From contig CAMRHE010000507.1 of the NCBI GenBank assembly GCA_947044405.1, positions 1 to 64,000 of the forward strand: a stretch of DNA of 64,000 nucleotides, given 5' to 3'. Every line of letters begins with the position of its first letter. Position 1 is the stretch's first letter. The position numbers and the translations under genes were made by a program. Positions 1-12,232 of the stretch are shown in pieces. Source of the DNA: Leptodactylus fallax (Eukaryota; Chordata; Amphibia; Anura; Leptodactylidae). The notes beneath the pieces were generated by a model. The model searched no databases. It was not told the DNA's origin and saw only the letters and a program-made list of their open reading frames with translations.

Positions 1-388
1 CGGAGCTCCCAGAGAGAAGGTTTATTACCTTCCCTGCCTTCCCGATTGCTGTGTATACAGCGCTCAATGAGGCCATGTTGCAGCTCCCCTCTGACCCGGT
101 GGTCACGTGAATTTTCAAAAAAAGTCTGTTAGTGCTATTAATGGGTTAATAAGTGTACACAAATACCTTTAGCAGTGTTTTGAGTGATATCTGGGTTCTC
201 TGGGAGCTCCCTAACTAGCCCGCCCACTACACCCCCAGCAGCCATCTTTATACTCCTAGTTCTCACTCACTCAGTAACCTTCTCCTTTGGCTGTAATCTT
301 GTAATCACTTCCGTATGTCATCATTAGTCACACAGAGAAAGCTTCAGGACAACAATGAATTCTTTAGGCTTTATTTGGCATCTGGTAA
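1..388. other. Unassigned non-coding sequence
   Basis: No coding frame, RNA gene or repeat that I recognise. The base composition is mixed and there is no strong internal repetition. Confidence 0.4.
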
Positions 389-449
389 AGATATATATAC
401 ACACACACACACATACATAAACCTGAATATTTTGACAACTATATATCTC

Positions 450-497
<48 letters not shown>

Positions 498-590
498 TGT
501 ATGTACGTATATATATATATATATAATATATAGATAGATAGATATAGATATAGATATATTTATGATTGCTAGAAATGTATGTCTCTCTCT
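389..590. repeat. (CA)n / (TA)n / (GATA)n-like microsatellite
   Basis: A short CA run (about 392-406) is followed by a long TA run (about 457-535) and then GATA-like units to about 560. Open frames across it on both strands are low-complexity Ile/Tyr or His/Thr strings and are not genes. Confidence 0.9.
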
Positions 591-722
591 TTCTTTATCA
601 TATATATACAGTGTCGGACTGAAGAACTTAGAGCCCACCAGCCCTGTGTGCAGACATAGCACAATCTGCCAGCAGGAATATTGAGCCCCTCCCCCACAGT
701 ATAATGCTGTACATGGTATATA

Positions 723-2336
<1,614 letters not shown>

Positions 2337-2440
2337 TAATGCTCCACAGTGGCCCCGCACAGTATAATGCTCCATAGTAGCCCCTGCACAGTATAATATG
2401 CACCACAGTGGCCCCCGCACAGTGTAATATGGATTGCGTA
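2337..2440. repeat. Remnant of 31-bp hAT-type tandem array
   Basis: About three degenerate units of an ATAATGCTCC / GTGGCCCCGCACAGT motif, the reverse complement of the 31-bp unit that fills the hAT elements at 6.5, 14.7, 22.8 and 44.2 kb. Its other half lies at about 690-720, across the Tc1 insertion. Confidence 0.6.
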
Positions 2441-3057
2441 AGTGCAGTCTATATTATACAGCGCTACATGCTGGCAGGATTCCCCAGCACCTCCTCTTTG
2501 GGACATGTACCGGCCGACACCTCCTCTTTTGACCCGTCCCACAGCCCCATTACACTTACCTTTTTTTCCTTTCTGCTCTGGACTCGGGATGTCATTGGCA
2601 CATGTCGCAAAGACAAAATGCTGACAGCCCTCTGTATTGCGCATGTGTGATGGACTGCACACACAATGAAGAGGCAGCTTTCCAGGTATGACATCTGGGT
2701 ATACTAATGGGGCTGGGGTGTGGACTTCTTTCCACTGACTTTCTGGGGTGTTGATATCCATTAGACTGAGACCCCAAAACATCAGCGGAAAGGCAAAAAA
2801 TGTAATATATGTAAGTCACATGATCTACATATATTACAGTAAAGCTAAAAAAATTGCAAATAAATGTAATTTAGAAAGTTGGAGGGGGGGGCATGGGGGG
2901 GCCTTATGGTTATAATATTAATTTATCCTGGATAACCCCTTTAAGCATCAGATTAGCTTAGGGCAAAAGAGCCAGCCTGCTAAGTATCTCAACTCAAACC
3001 ACAGTCATGGCCAAGGGTTATCACCGGAGCCAGATCTTTATAATTAGTTTATACCAA
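2441..3057. other. Non-coding; one AT-rich hairpin
   Basis: No gene seen. A perfect 13-bp inverted repeat (2801-2813 with 2826-2838) could fold into a hairpin with a 12-base loop. Short Pro/Cys-rich frames here look fortuitous. Confidence 0.4.
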
Positions 3058-3722
3058 TGTCCTAAGAGAGTGGTCCCCGACACATGAGTAATGTTCTAAG
3101 AGAGTGGGGTCCGACACAAGAGTAATGTCCTAAGAGAGTAGTCCCTGACACAAGAGTAATGTCCTAAGAGAATAGTCCCTGACACAAGAGAAATGATCTA
3201 AGAGAGTGGTCTCCAACACAAGAGTAATGCCCTAAGAGAGTAGTCCCTGACACAGGAGTAATCTCCTAAGAGTGTGTTCACTGACACAAGAGTAATGTCC
3301 TAAGAGAGTAGTCCCTGACACAGAAGTAATGTCCTTAGAGAGTGGTCCGTGACACGAGAGTAATGTCCTAAGAGAGTAGTCCTTGACACAAGAGTAATGT
3401 CCTAAGAGAGTGGTCCCCGACACAAGAGTAAAGTCCTAAGAGAGTGGTCCCCGACACAAGAGTGATGTCCTAAGAGAGAGGTCCCTGACACAAGAGTGAT
3501 GTCCTAAGAGAGTGGTCCCCGACACAAGAGTAAAGTCCTAAGAGAGTGGTCCCCGACACAAGAGTGATGTCCTAAGAGAGTGGTCCCCGACACAAGAGTA
3601 AAGTCCTAAGAGAGTGGTCCCCGACACAAGAGTAATGTCCTAAGAGAAAGGTCCCTGACACAAGAGTGATGCCCTAAGAGAGTGGTCCCCGACACAAGAA
3701 TAATGTCCCCGACATGACAGTA
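3058..3722. repeat. 34-bp minisatellite, about 19 copies
   Basis: Head-to-tail units of the form AGTAATGTCCTAAGAGAGTG plus GTCCCCGACACAAG. Unit starts at 3121 and 3155 fix the period at 34 bp. Copies differ by scattered substitutions, and variants such as GTCCCTGAC versus GTCCCCGAC alternate. The minus-strand reading frame through it is a by-product. Confidence 0.95.
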
Positions 3723-4194
3723 ATTTCCTGCCCCATCCCCTCAGGTCATGTACAAGGCATAACGCAATGTATTCCATTGATAAGCTACTGCAAGTCACGA
3801 TGATCTGGTTAGTGGGATCTGATAGGTCGGGGGGAGCACAATCTGAGCATAGTGGTAGCCTTGTTCACTCAGCTGTTTCTGTATGATGATGGAGGAGAAT
3901 CATGTATGAGTGGTGACCATTGTACTAGGAATTTTGGATTGGGTACTCGGGTGTGCCATGATCCCCATCACATATTAGTGGTATTTCCAGGTGATATGGA
4001 AAAAAAACATTAAAGGACAACTGGTACCAAAGATAAATCTTAGATGTTGGCGTTTCTCTTCTTACCTTCACAGACTCTGGAAAGCTGTGTGCTAGTATAC
4101 TCCAGAGAGCGGAGAGCTTTGAGGAACAAGTCAGGACTAACATTCTAGAGATGGGAAATACAAGGTAATACTAACATGATCAAAATACAGAATA
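3723..4194. other. Unassigned spacer between two minisatellites
   Basis: No gene, RNA or known repeat recognised. The minus-strand frame at 3925-4143 has no family resemblance that I can see. Confidence 0.4.
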
Positions 4195-4803
4195 AAGGAA
4201 AGTGACATGTATAGGACATTATAGAGGAGACATCACACAGGATTGCACGTACAGGACATGATGGAGGACACATCACATAGAATTACATATATAGGACATG
4301 ATAGAGGAGACATCACACAGGATTGCACGTACAGGACATGATGGAGGACAAATCACATAGAATGACATATATAGGACATGATAGAGGAGACATCACACAG
4401 GAGGACATGTACAGGACATGATAGAGGAGACATCACACAGGAGGACATGTATAGGACATTATAGAGGAGACATCACACAGGAGGACATGTATAGGACATT
4501 ATAGAGGAGACATCACACAGGAGGACATGTACAGGACATGATAGAGGAGACATCACACAGGAGGACATGTACAGGACATGATAGAGGAGACATCACACAG
4601 GAGGACATGTATAGGACATTATAGAGGAGACATCACACAGGAGGACATGTACAGGACATGATAGAGGAGACATCACACAGGAGGACATGTACAGGACATG
4701 ATAGAGGACATATCACACAGGAGGACATGTACAGGACATGATAGAGGAGACATCACACAGGAGGACATGTACAGGACATGATAGAGGAGACATCACACAG
4801 GTA
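4195..4803. repeat. 40-bp minisatellite, about 15 copies
   Basis: Units made of ATAGAGGAGACATCACACAG followed by GAGGACATGTACAGGACATG repeat with a 40-bp period. Two sub-variants (TACAGGACATG and TATAGGACATT) are interspersed, suggesting spread of blocks within the array. Confidence 0.95.
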
Positions 4804-4984
4804 TTTTAATACTTCTGAGGCCTGGCATATTTTCAGGCCAAATAATTAGGGTCACCAGTAGGGTGTTTCTAAGAACAGTCTAGTAACTGGAGAGCAGACA
4901 TTTTAGATGCTGAAAATATATAGAAAAAAGTCATTTTACACCATCCCCTGGGATTTTAATTTTTGGAAAGCATTTCTGCAGTAA

Positions 4985-5107
4985 AAAAAAAAAAAATCAC
5001 TCTACAAGTTGATAAATTTCTTGAGGAGTGAAGTTTTCACAATGAGATCACTTCTTGGTCCTCTCCACTGCACTGGCACCTTGGGGTCCCTGCAAATGTG
5101 TCATGGT
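4985..5107. repeat. Left part of an interrupted monomeric repeat
   Basis: Contains the signature CTTGAGGAGTG, then GGGGTCCCTGCAAATGTGTC, which recurs in the monomers at about 7440-8290. The series is split by the DIRS/hAT-containing insertion that begins about 5108. The bases CAAATGTGTCATGGTA just before the insertion recur as TAAATGTGTCGTGGTA just after it. Confidence 0.6.
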
Positions 5108-5109
5108 AT

Positions 5110-5278
5110 GTCAGGATGTCTTAAATAGAGTAGGAAAATAATAATAAAGAATAAAACTTCACTTTTATTTCTTATATGTATAAAAATGTAATGGAAGAAC
5201 GAAACAAACTAGTGCTACCCACTGCTACCATGTGTTCAGTGATATTGAGGGTTGAGATCTCATAAAGCTCATGTATAA
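5110..5278. repeat. Left arm of 2.3-kb inverted repeat
   Basis: About 165 bp that reappear in reverse complement at about 7222-7388, including the blocks AATAAAACTTCACTTTTAT and GTTGAGATCTCATAAAGCTC. The arms enclose the DIRS-like 3' end and its hAT insertion, as expected for inverted termini of a DIRS-like element. Confidence 0.7.
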
Positions 5279-5575
5279 TCGTTGATTATGTAGATAATCT
5301 GTTTTCCCTTAGTCCGAACAGCAGCACAATATGGGGTATTTCTGCCCCTGTGTGCTGGTAGGACAGGCGGAATTTATAATTTACATAATTAATTAAGCAA
5401 TACTCCCCTATAAGAGGCAAAAAAGGCCTGACCCCACTGTGTTAGTTATAAAGAATAAAGAAAAAAAATAACAATCCTTCTTAAGGGGGTGAAGCTTGTG
5501 CTGCTGTTCGGACTAAGGGAAAACAGATTATCTACATAATCAACGATTCCCTTACGTCCAACAGCAGCACAATAT
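5277..5575 (-). repeat. DIRS-like terminal inverted repeat / internal complementary region
   Basis: A near-perfect inverted pair of about 50 bp: 5277-5328 and 5497-5547. The second arm is followed at once by a diverged direct copy of the motif CAACAGCAGCACAATATGGG (about 5555-5580). This end, reverse copy and direct copy arrangement resembles the ITR/internal complementary region that DIRS elements use for circular replication. The minus-strand tyrosine-recombinase frame ends just beyond it, at 5598. Confidence 0.65.
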
Positions 5576-5597
5576 GGGGACGTAGCAAGTAGATCCC

Positions 5598-6930
5598 CTA
5601 GGGAGGGTTCTCTCGCACTACAGTACAGTATGAATGTCCAAAGGCAGTAGCCTCTGAGCTACGAACATCCAACCGATAGTGACAAACAAAGGTTAGGTGG
5701 AATGACCAAAAGCACCTGCACAAATCTGCTGAAAAGGCAAGACCGACTCTCAGCCCAGGAGGTTGACATAGTCCTGGTTGAATGGTCTCTGATGAACTCA
5801 GGTGGTGTTAACCCGAGCAAAAAGAAATTGCTTCCTTAATCCATCCTGATCAAGAGTGTTTGAAAGCCGTAAGACCTTTGTCTCAGAGGTGTAACTACCA
5901 GGGTAGCAGTGGTAGCGGCTGCCACAGGGCCCGGGACATTACGGGGCCCCGCGGGCCCCCAATGCTTTTTTTTTTTTTTAAATAGGCCGTTACCTGCTGG
6001 AGTAACCCCAGCAGGTAACGGGCCCTATATACTTACCGTTCCCCGGGATCCTGCTCACGGCCGCCTGCGCTTCCGATTCTGCGGAGGCGGCTGTGAGCAG
6101 TAGTGGGGTTCGGTAGGTAAGGCCGCGAGCCGAACACCACAATCACTGCTATCATTATACTCCGCGGTCTGAAAAGACCCCGGAGTATAATAATCGGAGG
6201 CCCAGGGGAGTTGAGGGAACATAAAAAACAATGTACTTACCTCTCCTACGCTTCTCCAGGCTTCGGGCCTGTTTGGTAACGTCCCAGACGTCAGCCGACG
6301 TCATTTTGCATCGCGACGCCAGCCCGCATCACGTGACGCCGGCCTGGTCCAAGATTGAAGAAGGCCAAAGTAGCAGGGAATGGACTGGAGAGAGGAACAG
6401 GTAAGTAACATTGTTTTTTTTATGTTTCTATCCTCTCCTTGGTCTCCAATCATTATACTCTGGGGTCTGAAAAGACTCCAGAGTATAATAATTGTTCATT
6501 GGTGGTCCACAATGGGACATAATACTGTGTGCAGGGGATACTATGAGGCATAATACTGTGTGCAGGGGCCACTATGGGACATAATACTGTGTGCAGGGGC
6601 CACTATGGGGCATAATAGTGTGTGCAGGGGCCACTATGCTGCATAATACTGTGTGCAGGGGCCACTATGGGGCATAATACTGTGTGCAGGGGCCACTATG
6701 GCGCATAATATTGTGTGCAGGAATGCGTTTTTTTGGGGGGGGGTTGGAGGGGGCGGTCCAGGGGGCGGTTGGGGGCAGTGGTTCGGAGGGGGGGGCTATG
6801 TCAAATGTTCGCCTTGGGGCCCAGCCATTCCTAGTTACGCCACTCCTTTGTCTCTACCATATATATTCATTAAGAGGTTCTCTGATCTTCTGAAGGGCCA
6901 TGTACGCAGAAGATAAGGTTTGGAGACACA
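5598..6930 (-). pseudogene. DIRS-like tyrosine recombinase C-terminus, interrupted by hAT
   Basis: Reading the minus strand from about 5875 down to a TAG at 5598-5600 gives a stretch with TSWAE, then HYRLDVRSSEATAFGHS and a short tail. This is the C-terminal signature of DIRS-type tyrosine recombinases (helix with SWAE, the KHYRLD block, then the FGR-type end). The upstream part lies at about 6854-6930, separated by the hAT element at 5884-6845, and stop codons break the frame. It is a 3' fragment; no gag or reverse transcriptase of this copy remains. Assignment is from motif recognition only. Confidence 0.75.
5884..6845. mobile_element. Non-autonomous hAT element, family A, copy 1
   Basis: The ends CAGAGGTGTAACTA and TAGTTACGCCACTC are inverted relatives, and an exact 8-bp target duplication, CTTTGTCT, sits at 5876-5883 and 6846-6853. 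Inside are two hairpins (6153-6194 and 6451-6491) and about seven copies of a 31-bp unit (about 6510-6720). No transposase is present. It is inserted in the DIRS-like recombinase relic and so is younger than it. Confidence 0.88.
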
Positions 6931-7005
6931 GAATATCTTTGAAATGTTTATTTCTTTCAGTAATTAAACTAAAAAAGTGACCTCCTATATTTTCTAGATT
7001 CACAC

Positions 7006-7172
7006 GAATAAATTCTTTAAAAATCAGACAATGTGATTTTCTGGATTTGTTTTCTCATTTTGTCTCTCATAGTTGAGGTCTACTATGATGACAATTACAG
7101 GTCGGCCTCATCTTTTTAAGTGGGAGAACTTGCACAATTGGTGGCTAACTAAATACTTTTTTTTCCCCACTG
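7006..7172. mobile_element. Tc1-like terminal fragment
   Basis: Matches the right end of the full-length element at 45547-47149 (AATCAGACAATGTGATTTTC to CCCCACTG, followed by TA). Only this end is present; there is no transposase or left end. Confidence 0.85.
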
Positions 7173-7221
7173 TATATGTTCTGGGCATCTCAAAGTATTA
7201 ATGATAACAACATAAATTATA

Positions 7222-7388
7222 CATGAGCTTTATGAGATCTCAACCCTCAATATCACTGAACACATCGTAGCACTGGGTAGCACTAGTGTGTTTCGTTCTT
7301 CAATTACATTTTTATACATATAATAAATAAAAGTGAAGTTTTATTCTTTATTATTATTTTTCTACTCTATCTAAAACATCCTGATATA
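7222..7388. repeat. Right arm of 2.3-kb inverted repeat
   Basis: Reverse complement of 5110-5278, with small differences. It lies directly outside the Tc1 end fragment. Confidence 0.7.
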
Positions 7389-7439
7389 TATTTAAAAATT
7401 TTGATAGAGATCTAGGCAGGGTCTGACCTCCTGCAGCCT

Positions 7440-8290
7440 GACTAATTGGTCTTTATGTAAATGTGTCGTGGTACCTGAAAAAAAGGGATTCTAGCAAACT
7501 CTGCCCTCTGTGGGGTCAAAATGCTCGCTATACCCTTTGATAAAATCCTAGTTTCCAAAATTGGTCACATTTTTGGGGGTACCATTGCCATGGTACTTGA
7601 GCGGCTCTGCAAATGAGACATGAAAAAAATCTGCCCTCCAAAAACCAAATAGCGCTCCTTCCCTTCTGAGCCACATACAACAGTTCACAGCTACATATGG
7701 GGTTATAAACTTTGGGGTGCTTTTTGGTGTTTTTCTGGGAATTAAAAGTAATTTCTCATTTTCATAGCTCAGTGTCAACAACCACTATTTAACAGCTATG
7801 GGGTTAAAATGCTTACTATACTATACTTACTATAAACTCCTTGAGGAGTGTAGTTTCCCGTATGGGTTCACTTATTGGGGTTTCTACTATTCTTATACCT
7901 CAGGGGCTGTGCAAATGTGACATGGGACCTGAAAATGATACCAGTAAATTCTACTTCCAAAAGCCTAGTGGCACTTATTCCCTTCTTCCCAAGTGCCCAA
8001 ACATCCACATGTGGGGTAGATCTATACCCAGGAGAAATTGTGCAACAAATTGTGGGATGCATTCCTTCTTTAACCCCTTGCAAATACATTTCAGAAAAAA
8101 ATTCTATTGAAAAAAAAAATTACATTTTACCACCATTTTGCTTTAAATCCTGTGAAACAAAAGGTTAATAAACTTGAATAAACTTGTTTTGAATGCTTTG
8201 AGGGGTACAATTTTGAAAATGTGTGACTTATAGGGGTTTCTACTAAATTTGACTTTAAAATTCCTTTCAGAACTGAATTGGTCCCTAAAA
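7440..8290. repeat. Monomeric interspersed repeat, about three diverged units
   Basis: A recurring block order is visible: CTTGAGGAGTGTAGTTTC, then GGGGTTTCTACTATT, then CTCAGGGGCTGTGCAAATG and a CCTTCCCTTCTGAGCC-like stretch. It appears around 7500-7700, 7830-8060 and 8190-8250. I recognise the pattern as a common frog and fish repeat but cannot name the family. Frames of 70-97 codons through it on both strands overlap one another and look fortuitous. Confidence 0.55.
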
Positions 8291-8329
8291 ATTGGTTTGC
8301 AATTGTCTTGGAAATTTGGAAAATTGCTA

Positions 8330-8770
8330 TTTGTCTTGTAGGCTTACCTTTCCTCGTCGTCCTGCGTTACCTCGGCATACTCTTCAGGCCTCTTCTGGCC
8401 TCCAGATGATGTCACACTCCCTGGGGTCACTGCTGAAGCCTGTGACTGGGCCTCAGAAGTCTTGTGGCTCGTGTCCATGTCACAACTCTGGGTGTCTGGG
8501 TCGTGAAGTTGATGTGCCCCACATGGCCACTGAGGCTCAATCACAGACCTCAGTGGTGACTTCGGGGAGTGTGACACCAGCTGGAGGCCAGGATTGGCCT
8601 GAAAAGGATAGAGGGAGACTGTTGGATGCTGCAAGGATACCCAGGAGAAGTGAGGCAAGGTTAGTGTGTTATTTTACTTCACCTCCCCTGGGCCTGTACT
8701 TATTACGGTATAGCCTGGGGACTGATGAGACCACTGAATATAATAATAGCACTTCCGGTTCTATCCAAAC
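8330..8770. mobile_element. Fragment of hAT family core (no ends)
   Basis: The order CTGAGGCCTGTGACTGGGCC, GTCACATGGCCACTGAGGC, CACCTCCCCTGGGCCT and TATAATAATAGCACT matches the core of the hAT copy at 43499-45232 (about 43840-44160). Its 191-codon plus-strand frame has no matching protein pattern and is treated as non-coding. Confidence 0.65.
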
Positions 8771-8879
8771 AAGTTCGGAACAAAATGAACCAGAGGTCTC
8801 AAGAATAATCGTCAAAACGAATCTCCTGAGGTTTTCCCATCTCGATTTTCAAGGTATTAACATATAACTATATAAATGT

Positions 8880-9195
8880 GTTATTGTTATATTCGTAACG
8901 CTACGCAGAGTACAGGTAACCTAGAATTCTGGCTGCCCAGTGAACCCCAGAAAAACTAAAACTCATAAGAAAATGATGCAAATCTGTTTTTTCTACATCC
9001 CCCTATTCTGAATTTTTTTTGCAGCTTCCCAGTACATTATACAAATTATTAAATGGTATCACCAGGAAGCACAATCTGTCCTACAAAAAATAAGCCCCAT
9101 ATAGCTCTGTGAATGGAAAAATAAATAGGGTATGACTTATGGATGCCAGGGAGTAAAAATTATATAAAAAAATGTTTTTTGTGGGAAGGGGTTAA
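8880..9195. repeat. Interspersed repeat 3' part
   Basis: The block AAGCACAATCTGTCCTACAA, then AATAAGCCCCATATAGCTCT and a GGGAAGGGGTTAA end has the look of the 3' part of a dispersed frog repeat. There is no coding capacity. Confidence 0.4.
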
Positions 9196-9569
9196 ACAAC
9201 AAGTCTAAGGTGTCCAATAAAGCAGGATCCACAAGCAGACTAAAGCTATGTTCACACATAGGAATTGGAGAGGAACTTGAAGCAGTCTTCCACCTGAGAT
9301 TCCTCTCCAAATTCTGGCCCTGTGTAACCCAAAGCAGAGCTTTGGATTTCTGCTTGCTGACTAGCGTCAGAAACAAGGGGGATAGTCAGCGCTAGTCTCA
9401 CGTCGTGGGTTCTGTGGCTGAATGAGCAGGATGAAAAAGCTGTATGTCCCAGAATCCACCTAAAATCAGCTGCAGATTCCATCACGTGAATAGAAGAGCA
9501 CATGAAACCATCAACGTGAAACAACACGTGCTGAGCAGCTATACACTGTCACTGTAGGAAGAAGAACTA

Positions 9570-9790
9570 ACCTGACTGTGGTGTCCCCTCTCCAGTGGAT
9601 AAATAGGGTGACCAGCTGACGCGGCAGATGGATCTGCTCCACTGATACTTGCAGGCTAGCATGTATAGCAGTGCTCCAGATTGCTGGGTTGAGAATATCA
9701 GGATTGATAGTCCATTGGTCTTCCAAGTCGCTGTAATACAAGACCTCTTCCCATGGTACCGCCCTGGCCGGTGGCATTCCACATAATTTA
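9570..9790 (-). other. Unrecognised open segment with splice-like edges
   Basis: The minus strand is open over about 70 codons with a normal, non-repetitive composition (acidic and Trp-containing: PWEEVLYYSDLEDQWTINPD). It runs into CAGGTTAGTT, a good splice-donor match. I do not recognise the protein and see no partner exon. It could be an exon, an old transposon frame or chance. Confidence 0.2.
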
Positions 9791-9862
9791 GATAGCAGAA
9801 GAAAGCTTGAATAACATTGAGAGGACATCAAACAGACAACGGCGCAAGAAAAACTTGTCCTT

Positions 9863-10195
9863 CTACTTCTGACTTGTTTCAAAAACCAAAATGTTTTTTT
9901 TTCTCAGGTAATAAATTGTCCATTTTTGCATAATTGACATTTCTATCTTGTACGTCATCAAAAAAGTTTTGCTAGAGGCCTTATGGTGGATGCCATTTTG
10001 GATAGGATTTGTATCAGAAAGTATATGAGACACTGTTTTAAGGGTATTACAGGACAGCTTAACTAAACTTTGGATCAACTCTTGATTTTTTGGCACAAAT
10101 TGTGCCGTCATTAAATTTTTTTTTATATACTTTATTAATGGATTTTGGCTCCTTGCCATGAAATCCTGCACTTGCATAACCAGCTCTTCTACCAC
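9863..10195 (-). other. Unrecognised 110-codon frame
   Basis: A Lys/Ile/Asn-rich frame on the minus strand with no motif I recognise. It lies in AT-rich sequence with no promoter or family context. It may be chance or part of an unnamed element. Confidence 0.15.
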
Positions 10196-10199
10196 TGAA

Positions 10200-10974
10200 A
10201 ACTTTTTAAACTGTCATGTCTTGAAGTCGGGAACACATGGGAATTGTGAGGAAGGTCACTAGGCATTTAAAGTGTCATGGACAGCAGGTCTGGACCAACT
10301 GCGTCACCAAACTGGTTTGGCTTAGGGTCACTCCTTAAGGGAGTTGTCTAAGTATCCTTCATCGTTTAGGCCTAAATTCAATGATGGTTGTGAATTGTGA
10401 ATGACGATGGTGAATGATTACTGCATGCAGCAAACCAAAGATGTCAAGATTCTCAATTCAGCTGGATGAGGAGACATATGTAAGACCCCTCCCCCGACCC
10501 AGATTGCCTGCAAATTTAGTTCTATACTTTGGCTCTGAATCTGCTTGTGTGTGTTAGATTGCTTTTCTGACCCTCGGCTTGTTTTCTGGTTATACTTTTA
10601 CCTGCTGATTTTGCCATTGACGTACCTATTCAGATTTGACCCTTGGCTTTCTATTGGATATCAGTTTTGTCTCCTGATTCTGTCTCTTACGACTTCTCCT
10701 GGTTTTGACACTTTGCCTGGAAGATCTCCTGTTTCTGATCATCCCTATTAGTAAATATGGGTTCTGGTTTGGTTTCAGTTAGTGGAGCATTTTTGTCCTT
10801 TACAGTTTCTGGTGATGATAATTCATCAGATGTCCCAATTCAACAAAGACCATCTGGCCTCACAACTGGCACTGATGAAGGCATTTGGGGGTCTGTATTT
10901 ATCTTGTAGTACTGTGATGGTTTTAAATAGCTTGTTGTTCTGCTCGCTGTTATCAGGCAGAGCAGATATCTTAA
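10200..10974. other. Non-coding; CT-rich dispersed repeat
   Basis: From about 10500 to 10745 phrases like TTCTGACCCTCGGCTTGTTT and TTTTGCCATTGACGTACC recur in variant form, as in CT-rich LTR-type frog repeats. No gene is seen in the remainder. Confidence 0.35.
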
Positions 10975-12208
10975 CTCATATTATGCTATCACTATCACAC
11001 TCTCTCATACTGGTCAATGGAAATTCAACATGGCACCTCATGGCAAAGAACTTTCTGAGGATGGCCTAGGCTATAAGACAATTGCACACACCTTGAAATG
11101 GAGCTGTAGCACGGTGGCCACGACCTTAGAGCGGTTTAACAAGACAGGTTCCACTTTGAACAGGCCTCGCTATGGTCAACCAAAGAGGTTGAGTGCCCAT
11201 GCTCACCATCATTTACAGAGGTTGTCTTTGTAAAATAGATGAGTATGACGTGGGGGGGGGCTCAGTCTGTCAGTACTCAGACCATATGCCACACACTGCA
11301 TCAAATTGGTCTGCATGGCTATCATCGCTGAAGGAAGCCTCTTCTAAAGATGATGCACAAGAAAGCTGAAAACAAGCAGACTAAGGACATGGATTACTGG
11401 AACCATGTCGAGTGGTCTGCTGAGACCAAGATAAACTTATATGGTTCAGATGGTGTCAATCGTTTATGGAGGCAACCAGGTGAGGAGCACAGAGACAAGT
11501 GTGTCTTGCCTACAGTCAAGCATGGTGGTGGGAGTGCCATGGTTTGGGGCTGCATGAGTGCTGCTGGCTGTCGTGAGCTACAGTTCATTGAGGGAACCAT
11601 GAATGCCAACATGTACTGTGACATACTGAAGCAGAGCATGATCCACTCCCTTTGGAAACTGGACCACACGGCGGTATTCCAACATTATAACAACCCTAAA
11701 CACAGCTCCAAGACAACCACTTGAGAGTAAAGGTGCTGGACTGGCCAAGCATGTGTCCAGACCTAAACCCTATTGAGAATCTGTGGGGCTTCCTCTAATG
11801 GAAGGTGGAGGAGCGCAAGGTCTCTAACATCCACCAGCTCTGTAATGTTGTCATGGAGGATTGAAAGAGGATTCCGGTGGCAACATGTGACACTCTAGTG
11901 AACTCCATGCACAAGAGGGTTAAGGCAGTGCTGAAAAGTAACGGTGGCCACACAAGATATTGACACTTCGGGAACTATTTGTCCATTTTCAATTAGGGGT
12001 GTACTCATTTTTGTTGCCAGAGATTTAGACATTAATGGCTGTGTGTTAAGTAATTTTGATGGCACAACAAATTTACACTGTTATACAAGCCATACACTGA
12101 CTACTTTACATTGTATCAGAGTGTCAGTTCTTTAGTGTTATCCCAGGAAAATATATAATGAAATAATTGTAAAAATGTGAGCAGTGTACTCACTTTTGTG
12201 AGATACTG
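10975..12208 (+). mobile_element. Tc1-like element, 5' truncated
   Basis: The right inverted repeat (GTGTACTCACTTTTGTGAG to ATACTG at 12208, then TA) is present. The corresponding left repeat is absent: sequence similarity to a Tc1 element starts only about 55 bp before the transposase ATG at 11030. Confidence 0.85.
11030..11963 (+). pseudogene. Tc1-like transposase, multiply broken, catalytic residues replaced
   Basis: It begins MAPHGKELSEDG with a helix-turn-helix N-terminus, stops at 11231-11233, and resumes in another frame from about 11350. The first catalytic site reads WSAETK, with GCT (Ala) at 11419-11421 where related copies have Asp. The second site reads [11 protein letters not shown] instead of QQDNDPKH. 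The HGGGSAMVWGCMSAAG block is intact. A TGA near 11723 interrupts the frame before the PNPIENLW-type Glu region, and the family C-terminus ends at TGA 11961-11963. It is clearly an old, inactive copy. Confidence 0.88.
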
Positions 12209-12232
12209 TATATATATTATAGGAAACACAGT

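Noticed and set aside
3058..4803. Regular 34-bp and 40-bp repeats reminiscent of a CRISPR array
   Set aside because: The whole period is repeated; there are no unique spacers, no cas genes and the context is a vertebrate genome.
8292..8867. 191-codon frame on the plus strand
   Set aside because: It lies in a non-coding hAT core that recurs at about 43840-44160 without conservation of the frame.
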